Assembly: GCF_029227915.1 (NCBI RefSeq) | Contig: NC_079886.1 | Coordinates: 24,280,501 to 24,344,500 of the forward strand | Source: Hydractinia symbiolongicarpus | Taxonomy: Eukaryota > Cnidaria > Hydrozoa > Anthoathecata > Hydractiniidae | Reading direction: 5' to 3' | Length of the DNA stretch: 64,000 bases | Shown: in pieces, positions 22,314-30,717 of the stretch | Numbering within the stretch: position 1 is the first letter of the stretch | Layout: every line of letters starts with the position of its first letter | The notes under the pieces: generated by a model | The model's input: the letters and a program-made list of their open reading frames with translations, nothing else | Databases searched by the model: none | What the model was told of the DNA's origin: nothing | Position numbers and translations under genes: made by a program

Positions 22314-25300
22314 TCAGCTAAAAAATTCTTCCAGCATAATTTCCATTGGTAGAGAGACGTTAGCGTGGTAGTGGACACCATCTTTTGTACCTGCGGGATA
22401 CGATGCACTGAGAGGGTTAACATCAAGGAGTTGAATCTCAGCATTACAAATAGCTGCGTTTGCGTACGCATTGAACAGAAGTACTCTCTATAAAAAAGTA
22501 TTGTAAAGTACGAATTAGACTAACGCTACCTCTCAACCTCGTCTCCAGGACTTTTTGTCTCTCATCGGCGCTGCGCTTATTAATAGGTCTAACGAAAAAG
22601 TCTGATATGCAAAAAGCGACTACAGGTTCTGGGATCGAGGTTGGCTACCTCTTTGGGCAAAGCCTATAAAAACAACCGCAAACACATGGTCTATCCTGTT
22701 TCAATTGATTCAAGCTATCTGTAGCTGCATTTCTGAGCAAGCATTATGTTACAAAAAGACGTTTAGAATACCTGATTAGTGAGAAATCTTCTAAATGCTC
22801 CCATCACTTCTATATTTTGATGGTGTATGGCAGTTGTGCTTTTCCATATCGCTTTACCACGGTATGTTTGCAGCTCTTCAATAAGAGCATCTAATATGGC
22901 ACGATATTTGCGAAATGACGTGTTCTGAAAGTAAAATTAACAGAAAATCAGAAATAATAACTGGCCTGTTCGTACCCAGACTTCTTAGTTGGATACGAAT
23001 GAAACAAACAGACTTGACGATTTGTTGGTTTTTTTGCAGACGATTTGCACGTTTTTGAAAAGATTTGGCGATGATAATTGATACGAAATCAAAAGACTAT
23101 AACACCCAGTTGTCTTCACACACGCTTGACCCCAACACCTTTTACCGTGGCAAAAAGCGAGTGAAGTTTAGAAGCAAATAGTCCTGGGGACGAGAGTGGT
23201 CTTTACAGAGGCCTTACAGGTTCGCATATTTTTATGTTTAAGTAACATCACGAACCTACGAATTGTTGTGTTGCAGATTATTTTCAAAAACTTACTTTTA
23301 CAAAATGAGCACCCAAATTAAAAATCAACACACTGTTCTCATTCATATCTTCATTATTTAACATTTCTCTAAAATATTGTCGAAGTTTTGATACGCTTAC
23401 ATCAACGTCTTCACAAAAATGGCGCTAAAAACAAAATCAAGTAGATAGGTTAACAACGATTTACTTCTGTGAAGTTCTTATGTGACGTGATGGGAGACGC
23501 AAAAAGTAATAAGCTACAATTAGTGACAAAAGATTCCATAAAAAAGCAGTTTCTTTGGGCAGTTTTGAAAGTTGGCAAAAACATCAACCCGGAGGCTGCA
23601 AAAATGCAAATTCTTCATACACATAGATACGTTAAGCAGCGTTTGGAATGTCCTACTCGCGCTTTGTAAAATACCATAGTTACGGAATAATTTGCGTCAG
23701 GTTCCACGAACTGCCGAAATATGAGATAATGTCATGCTGAGAAGTTAGCACCAATTAGCACAGCTTAAGAGTTTGTATTTAACCAAAAACCTTAGATTTT
23801 AAGTCGCAAGTTCGCTTTGAACATTGACAAGTAAACATTGACAAGTAAGCATTGACAAGTAAGCATTGACAAGTAAGCATTGACAAGTAAGCATTGACAA
23901 GTGAACATTTGCAAGCAAACATCGAAATAACTCTTGTGACTGGTGGACTTGTGGTAGAGCGTTCGTCTCTAGTGCGGAAGGTCCTGGGAAGAAGGTCTTC
24001 AAACCACAACCGAGTCATACCAGAGATTATAAAAGTGTAAATCAATCCTTTCTGCTTTACCTTCAGCATGAGAATAGGATTGATATCTTAGGCGGTTGTC
24101 TAGTTGAGCAGATATTGCACGCCTTCTGTAGCTTAAATGGGAGCTTTAAACGCACTGGGAACCCCTTCGCAGGACCATCATTGATAACAGTTCCTATAGT
24201 AACTGAAGAGGCTATCCTGGGTAAATAATGGTAATAATGCGAACGGACTTCAAATAAAAATCAATCACTCACGATTTCATAAAACCTTTTTGGATATATC
24301 CAGTTATATGTGTTTTTACAGTGATTAAAAATCTTTCTACATATTCTTCTCATCCGCAGTCGATGATAAAAATAATAACTAATTGAGTCTCCATAAATCC
24401 ACAACAAGCCTTTGTTGTTTGATTTTTCTTTTCGTCTTGTTTTAAATGAACTGCCTATGAAAGAATGCGAAATAAGTGATCAAGAAAAAATACCTTTCCT
24501 GCTCATTAGTACGGGTATCCAGTCTTGACTTGTTTTGACATGAAATAAAATTCAACTTTGCTTATAATAAGCGCCTACAACAATATTCTTAGAACTCCAA
24601 CAATATTGCAAGAAATATGATTGCAAGGATTTCATTCAAACCTTACTTCTTAACGAATCAACGTATGGCTGCCATGTTTTCCCATCTTTGGACCACACAC
24701 CATGGCCGTCCCATATTAACTTACAAGCAAAGCCACAATCTGTATTCGCAGTGATATCTTGCAGTTCTAAAAACGTGGTTGTATAGTTTAACTAAAAGAT
24801 ATTTTCAATTGTGAGACAGCTCATGACATTAACAAGGTATGATTCCAATAACTAATAAATATTTAAGGACAAATTTGTTGTTTGTTGGGTCAACACAAAA
24901 AGATTTATTTATAAAGATTTATTTAAAAGAAATCCTACCTCCGAAAAATTCGAAAAAATCACAACAAACTACGTTAAACGATAGTTCCAGAAACACTGCA
25001 AGAGCAAAAAGTTTTTGTTATTACTATTCTACTGTTGTAGAAAAACTCAAACAAGCTGCATTTCCATTGCAAAATTTCATCTGGAAGAAACCTAAGCAGT
25101 ACGACCGCAGAACTGACAAAACCTTTAAGTTTGAATACGTTAGCAAACTGTTTGTAGAAAGAGAATTACAATCGTTGAAACGTAAAAAAGCTGCTGGATG
25201 GGATAATCTGCCACCGGGTATTTTGAAAGATGCAGCGACAGTTCTGTCAGGCCTCCTTGCGCATATCATTAATCTATCGCTACAAACTGCTACGGTCCCA

Positions 25301-28300
25301 ACAGAATGGAAAATTGCCAAAGTAACTCCAATTTACAAAGGAGGCGACACAAAAGATTGTGGTAATTTCCGCCCAATATCTGTATTACCTGTTCTGTCCA
25401 AAATACTGGAAAAAGCTGTACACAAACAACTTATCGATTATCTGGAAAATCACAAGCTTTTATCAGAACACCAGTTTGGATACAGAAGACGCAGATCCAC
25501 AGAGCTCGCAACAATTTTACTAGCTGATAGTATCCGTAAAGAAGTTGATAATGGTAACCTAGTCGGTGTGCTGTATATCGATCTTTCAAAAGCATTCGAT
25601 ACGCTCAACCATCCAGCTCTTCTAGAAAAGTTATCATCATATGGTATAAATGGTACAACTCACGAATGGTTTAGTGACTACCTTTTTAATAGAAAACAAA
25701 TGTGTGTAGTTGAAAATTCCAAATCTGACTTGATGAGTGTGACATGTGGAGTGCCTCAGGGGTCAACACTAGGACCGTTACTCTTTCTGGTGTATTTCAA
25801 TGACTTTAATGAATGTCTACAAAATTCAATCGACATCGAATTTGCTGACGACACAGTCATATACATAGCGGGAGCAAACAAATGTATTATTGAAAATCTA
25901 TTAAACAACGACATGAAAAATGTATCTTCGTATTTTGAAGAAAATGGTCTTGTCATCAACCTGAAAAAAGGCAAGTCAGAGTCAATGTTATACGGTACAT
26001 CTAAAAAACTGACCAAATGGGGAGATGAATTGTCATTGTACTACAACGAAACACCTATTCCAGCCAGCAAAGAATACAAGTACCTAGGAACAATCCTCGA
26101 CAACACCTTATCACTGAACAGCAATTTCAATCGAATGTACAGAAAAACCTGTGGCAAACTACGTTTGATGAACTCCATCTCGAAGATGTTGACACCATTA
26201 GCTAAACTGAAGGCATACACGGGAATGGTATTACCTTGCATTACGTATAATTGTGCTGTTAATCTGAATTTAAATCGCACGCAACTGAACAAGCTGCAAA
26301 ATATCGATAGACTTACAGCAAAAATAGTGGTAGAGAAACAACCTACGGTGATCCACGAAATACATAAACATGCAGTGATACTGGTGAAAAAATGTCTGAC
26401 AAATGAAATTTGTAAAAGTTATACTGATTATTTTAAGATCCACACACACGGAAGAGCAACCAGAAATAGCGGATTTCTGCTCCACGTTCCTGCTACTAAG
26501 CTGAAGTTCGCTACGTCTGGTTTTTTCTCCACGGGAGTGAAATTATACAATTCCTTGCCTATAAAAATAAGGCAAGAGGAGAGTTTTTTGGTTTTTAAGA
26601 AACTTGTTTCCGAGCACTATCATGCTTGATCAACCTCGTTTCCAGGATCTACACTATTATTCTTCGAAACGAGGTCGGTGCTTGCATTGTAATTTTTGTC
26701 TGTAATAGACATACTTTACATTACTTTCCAGGAGTCTTCTTTTAGTGGCCTATGTTCATCACGTTGGCAAATGTTTCTTGAACATATGGTACTTGGTGGC
26801 TCGTTTGTTTGCCTTACCACGCTCGTGACATCTCTTTACGTAGTGTTTTCGTCGAACCGTCTCTTTTATTTTAAATTTTTGTCATGCTTTTTACCAACGA
26901 TCTTTTCATTTTATTTTATTGTATAATATATTTAACTAATTTTAATTGATTATTCTTACATTTTAACTTTTAAACAGGACGCATATTAATAGCAATATTT
27001 TTATATTGAAGTGCACATCCTGTATAAATATTCTTAAATAAATAATAAATAAATAAATAAATGACTGCATTGTGGTTCTAATGTATGGGTAAAAAATTCT
27101 CTTCTTTTCTCCATGCTAAAAAATAAGAAATTTTATCCAAAATACAAGGGGAAAGCGAAATGATTTTAATTTTAATTTGTAGAACATGTTCATGCTAAAA
27201 AACACAATCCCTAAATTGGCTGTCAAGTTCTCCGGCAGAGCGGCTACATAAACGACACCTGCAGAGTCTCCTAGTTCAGAAGCACTATTGTACTGCGTAC
27301 ACATAAAAAATACAGCTTCTTAAAAATATTACCTCTTATGTTATACCTAGGTGGAGTAATATTTATCTTCAGTCCAGGTGATATGTATTTATTGATGTAG
27401 TCAAATGTGTTGGCTGATACATACGGTGGAATTGTAGCGTTATACTTGTTACGAGAACAATGAGCTGAAAAAAATATGAAATGTGTTTTATTATATCTGT
27501 GTAAAATCTTTAGCGTCATAAAAATTGGATATATTTTACTCGCAATAATTTTGCGCAAGAATGGCTTGCGTGAGACATTTTCTCTCTCTATATTTCATTA
27601 TATGCAAGGAAAAGTAAAATAAGAGAAGATAACCTTAGCAGAGTTATTTTGACGTTTTTACAAAACTTTGACAAAATTTTACGGATAACTTTAATTAGGG
27701 GACAATTTTTGGAAACAACTGTGTCCGCTGATTAGAGAGACTACTGTACTACATTTGCGGGTAATAGTCGTAATTTTTACAGATTTGATAGACAATATAT
27801 AGAATGCAACTTTGTTGTTGTTATTTTTCAAATTTTTTTAGTTGTATTCAACCAGTCATAATAGAACAACAAGAATCAGAAAATTGACACCAGACAGAAA
27901 AGTAAAATTCTACCTTTTATATACCATTCTGAGGGAGGGTCCTTGAATCCATTGCACTGAGAATAATCTAAAATGATTTCTACTTTATATTCACCAGGAG
28001 TGACTAACAAAGCTAATGCGTCATAGCTTCCGTTCTGCAAATCAAACACTGCAGCACTCACTACATCTGGTCCACGAAATGACACACGAATCGAGTCACC
28101 ACCAAATGACTTTAACACGCCATGTCCGGTGTATGTGTCAATACGTAGACGCGTATGTTCACCTGCGGGATTGGCGATGATCTGCGATACATGACTCAAT
28201 GCCGGGTTGGTTGTATATCTAAAACGAAATTATAAGATTCCATAAGGTTCACAAAGTTTAGATTGCATGCATATAATATTCCAAGTAGAATAAAAGCCGC

Positions 28301-28817
28301 GTAGTTAACCTCGTCCCCAGGGTCTTGTGACACATGAGCCGTTATTACGGAGTTGCCAACAATTTTTGGCGTTATCAACTTCATCAACAAGGCAAAATTC
28401 CCTGGTAACAAGGTTGCTGTGTAGTCTCTTTCTTTTGACTATAAAGGCCACGACATCAGACCTTTTGACTATACAACCAAGGTAAAAATGTCCACGGTTA
28501 ATTTGTCTCTAAAGTTCAATTCAAGACAAGCACAATTAGATAAGGTCTAAAACTCGAAACTTGTGTGTACTCTACCTAGTGTCTGTCATAAACAATGCTT
28601 TTTCCTGGCACGGCTCCAACATTTCCCGCCAAGCAACTCTTTTACTTCTAACCCGACACCAGTCTCTTTTCAATTGCAAGAAATCGACATTGCCAACCCT
28701 TGGGCTGACAAATAACCGTCGGACAAATTCGTTTGGAAGCAAAAGCTGTTGTATAGCTAACCATAATAATGAAAGCAATACTAACGCTCCTGATGCAAAA
28801 GTTTTGACTAAATGCAT
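22314..28817 (-). CDS. NXPE family member-like protein (neurexophilin and PC-esterase domains)
   Basis: Eight minus-strand exons with consistent phases: 28817-28576, 28218-27914, 27464-27333, 24766-24647, 24454-24273, 23424-23296, 22924-22772, 22487-22314; about 478 residues. The start is the ATG at 28817, which directly precedes one hydrophobic anchor (VLLSLLWLAIQQLLL), predicting a type II Golgi/secretory protein. Exon 2 has the Ig/filamin-like part with HTRLRID and NGSYDALALL. Exon 4 has NTDCGF and WQPYVDSL. Exon 5 carries the GDS motif (WIYGDSISYYF), exon 6 FNLGAHF, exon 8 the DGVHYH motif. GDS plus DxxH are the catalytic signatures of the PC-esterase/SGNH fold. Molecular function of animal NXPE proteins is mostly unsettled; carbohydrate acylation or deacylation is an inference. 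Introns host a LINE, a SINE, a 14-bp tandem repeat and two short TIR elements. Confidence 0.88.
22525..22652. mobile_element. Short TIR element with perfect 9-bp target duplication
   Basis: Element 22534-22643 (110 bp) begins CAACCTCGTCTCCAGGAC and ends with the inverse TTCTGGGATCGAGGTTG. It is flanked on both sides by GCTACCTCT (22525-22533 and 22644-22652). The TIR plus 9-bp duplication shows cut-and-paste insertion. It lies in NXPE intron 7 and has no ORF. Confidence 0.9.
23822..23925. repeat. Tandem repeat, 14-bp unit
   Basis: About six or seven copies of CATTGACAAGTAAG, slightly diverged at the ends. Located in NXPE intron 5. It produces repetitive ORFs on the minus strand that are not genes. 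Confidence 0.9.
23930..24240 (+). mobile_element. Probable tRNA-derived SINE
   Basis: The head resembles a tRNA promoter: GTGGTAGAGCGTTCG as box A, and GGTCTTCAAACC as a decayed box B about 50 bases later, after a GTCTCTAGTGCGG segment. A non-tRNA body follows. It is in NXPE intron 5. The tRNA-like part would not fold as a functional tRNA. Confidence 0.55.
24839..26629 (+). CDS. LINE reverse transcriptase ORF (596 codons), 5'-truncated
   Basis: Open from ATG 24839 to TGA 26629. The first part has no clear domain, and the usual apurinic endonuclease is absent, so the element is 5'-truncated. RT motifs run in order: KKAAGWDNLPPG near residue 115, PIYKGG near 165, NFRPISVLP, FIDLS-type LYIDLSKAFDTLNH near 245, GVPQGSTLGPLLF near 304, FADD near 334, KYLG near 420. 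A C-terminal connector follows. The reading frame is intact through RT, so the protein could be made if transcribed. It lies antisense in intron 3 of the NXPE gene. Confidence 0.93.
   Translation: MIPITNKYLRTNLLFVGSTQKDLFIKIYLKEILPPKNSKKSQQTTLNDSSRNTARAKSFCYYYSTVVEKLKQAAFPLQNFIWKKPKQYDRRTDKTFKFEYVSKLFVERELQSLKRKKAAGWDNLPPGILKDAATVLSGLLAHIINLSLQTATVPTEWKIAKVTPIYKGGDTKDCGNFRPISVLPVLSKILEKAVHKQLIDYLENHKLLSEHQFGYRRRRSTELATILLADSIRKEVDNGNLVGVLYIDLSKAFDTLNHPALLEKLSSYGINGTTHEWFSDYLFNRKQMCVVENSKSDLMSVTCGVPQGSTLGPLLFLVYFNDFNECLQNSIDIEFADDTVIYIAGANKCIIENLLNNDMKNVSSYFEENGLVINLKKGKSESMLYGTSKKLTKWGDELSLYYNETPIPASKEYKYLGTILDNTLSLNSNFNRMYRKTCGKLRLMNSISKMLTPLAKLKAYTGMVLPCITYNCAVNLNLNRTQLNKLQNIDRLTAKIVVEKQPTVIHEIHKHAVILVKKCLTNEICKSYTDYFKIHTHGRATRNSGFLLHVPATKLKFATSGFFSTGVKLYNSLPIKIRQEESFLVFKKLVSEHYHA
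26631..26677. mobile_element. Very short CAACCTCG-family element at the LINE stop codon
   Basis: Starts CAACCTCGTTTCCAGG and ends CGAAACGAGGTCG, 47 bp. Flanks ATGCTTGAT and GTGCTTGCA share a TGCTTG core, like a decayed 9-bp duplication. The left flank contains the TGA of the LINE ORF, so the element inserted at the end of the RT gene. Confidence 0.5.
28306..28416. mobile_element. Short TIR element with decayed 9-bp target duplication
   Basis: Begins TAACCTCGTCCCCAGG and ends CCCTGGTAACAAGGTTG. Flanks are CCGCGTAGT (28297-28305) and CTGTGTAGT (28417-28425). The two differences are C-to-T changes at CpG sites. It lies in NXPE intron 1. Confidence 0.75.
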
Positions 28818-28854
28818 GAGAAATAAATATCGGCACACGGCTGTGCTACACACA

Positions 28855-29484
28855 TCGCGAATTACAATTCGAACTTTGCTTTATTTTACCATCTAGCGCC
28901 ATCCTATAGACTAAAAGGAGCAACGATAAATTTAATTCCCATGTAAACATATAAATTCTTGTACTGTGCGTATTGCTGTTACTTTACAAATTGAAGACTT
29001 TTACTTCTTATTGTAGTTTAATATAAGGCTTTCTACTAAAGGTCGCAGCGTGCATGAGGTATGCACATCTTTTAAAATCTATATCATTCCCACAATGTTA
29101 GCGAGTAAAACCATGTTTTAAATTACTATTGTTACTCAAGCGTGACTGGCTTAATCATAAACATTTCTGTTTGGTGGCACACAAATTTTATTGTTTTGAT
29201 TTTTGTTTATTGTAAGCTTTCAAACTTGTAAAACATAGGAAAAATTTGTCGAGCTGCAAGTTTGAAACAGCAGGAGAGTTTGAAGGAATTGCTAAAAACA
29301 CAGGGAGCTAAGCTAATTTATAATTCATCTGGTTTACCCTTAATTCTTGCAGATCACTTCTTATGAAAAATACGTCTAAAACTAAACTAAAAATACGTCA
29401 AAATACGGCTAAAACTTTAGAACGTTAGTTATGGCCAAAAATAGTTAATTTAGTTATTTTAAGCGACAAGATGTTCATTCCTGG
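28855..29484. other. No gene recognised
   Basis: Upstream region of the NXPE gene, expected to hold its promoter and 5' UTR, up to the edge of the hAT element. No TATA box or exon can be assigned with confidence. Confidence 0.4.
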
Positions 29485-29504
29485 CCAGGGGCGGATCTAG
29501 CAAA

Positions 29505-29650
29505 TTTTCTTTGTAGGTCATGATGCGCAGCATCATGACCTACTAAGAAAATTTGAATATACAGCTGGGGGTCTTGGGGGGCGCTGTAAGCCCCCCAAGC
29601 GGGGTCAGGGGCGGAGCCCCAGAAGCTTTCGCTAAAACGGGCTTTGCGAA
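29505..29650. repeat. Subterminal palindromes of the hAT element
   Basis: A hairpin at about 29505-29555 has arms GTAGGTCATGATGC and GCATCATGACCTAC. It is followed by G/C-rich dyads around 29573-29625 (AAGCCCCCCAAGC, GGGGCGGAGCCCC). Such subterminal structures are common binding regions for transposases; that role here is an inference. Confidence 0.7.
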
Positions 29651-30051
29651 CCCTGAAATAGGCTTAAACGGGGACAGAAAAAAAAACCTCGTATGCAGAC
29701 GTTTTAGACCTTGATAACAGAAACGAAACATTCTCATAAACGCCGCAGCTCAGCATAAACACTTCAAATAGAAAAAGAATGACAACTTAAATGTATTTCG
29801 TTAGCATAAATCATTTTTAGACTGTTTCGCCCAATGTCAGGGCTCGTCAGCATGCCTAGGACAAACGAAAAATAGAATGAAAATATAGTTCGTTAAGCCC
29901 GACATGGACAGTCATAATGCCGCTCCGGAAACCAGGTACTGTCGGCTGGAGTCAGGCCGAGCCCGGAATAAGGAAAATTTATTTATAGAAAGAAGTTATT
30001 GTTAAAGTGGAAGTAAAGAAATGGCTCTGTCAACTGCACGCACAGGAATTA

Positions 30052-30226
30052 ATTATCATTGCAGCTAGCTGTTTTGTCACATCATCGTATGATGATTGTA
30101 AAATTTTCAGAGGGTTGAGTATTATCATTACAGCTTGCTGTTTTGTTACATCATCGTATGATGATTGTAAAATTTGCAGAGGGTTAAGTATTATCATTGC
30201 AGCTTGCTGTTTTGTCACATCATCGC
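30052..30226. repeat. Tandem repeat, 69-bp unit, about 2.5 copies
   Basis: Units begin ATTATCATT at 30052, 30121 and 30190, each containing TGTTTTGTCACATCATCG and often a CGTATGATGATTG dyad. It lies inside the hAT element, 3' of its transposase. The unit length is divisible by three, which generates small ORFs on both strands. Confidence 0.85.
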
Positions 30227-30717
30227 AAAAACAAATGTACTGTATATAACTACTGTAAGAAGGTAAATGAAAAAAACTAAAAAGAAGGTAATTGGATTCA
30301 TAACGTTATCATCACCTTCATCACCACCACGTAAAATTTAAGCATTCGAGAAAGCTTAGAAGGAAAAAAAAGACTTAGTTACTCCTTGACCCAGGTACTG
30401 TCAGCGGAGCCTACTGAGCCCGGGGACAATTTTGAATCAGTCAGGTTTGTCATCACCAAAAATGGGGAGGGGGGGGGGGGGGGGGAGAGGAGAGAGAGAA
30501 ATATATTGAGTATGAAACTTATTACAGAAAGTAGTTTCTTAGGTATGGATTTGTACAAAAAATTATACTTTATTTTAAAATTTATTTATATTTATATATT
30601 TATTCAGAAAAGGAAGAAACAATATTATTTATTTTATTACTTGTTAATTTTAACTTTAGATATAAACAATATGAGTATATATTGAGGCTACATAGAAAAA
30701 TAATTGATTTAAACATT

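Larger units (their letters stand above)
24839..27061 (+). mobile_element. Non-LTR retrotransposon (CR1/L2-like) with (AATA)n tail
   Basis: Covers the RT ORF and a 3' UTR ending in AATAAATAAATAAATAAATG at about 27036-27061. The 5' end is not sharply visible; 24839 is the ORF start, and the real junction may be slightly earlier or later. Clade assignment is by the look of the RT and tail only. Confidence 0.7.

Noticed and set aside
23822..23925. CRISPR-like array
   Set aside because: Direct tandem units without spacers, in an animal intron; it is a minisatellite.
23935..24010. tRNA gene
   Set aside because: Box A-like and box B-like segments exist, but the arms do not pair into a cloverleaf, and box B is damaged. 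A SINE head fits better.
23779..24069. Repetitive Cys/Leu ORFs
   Set aside because: Produced by the 14-bp tandem repeat.
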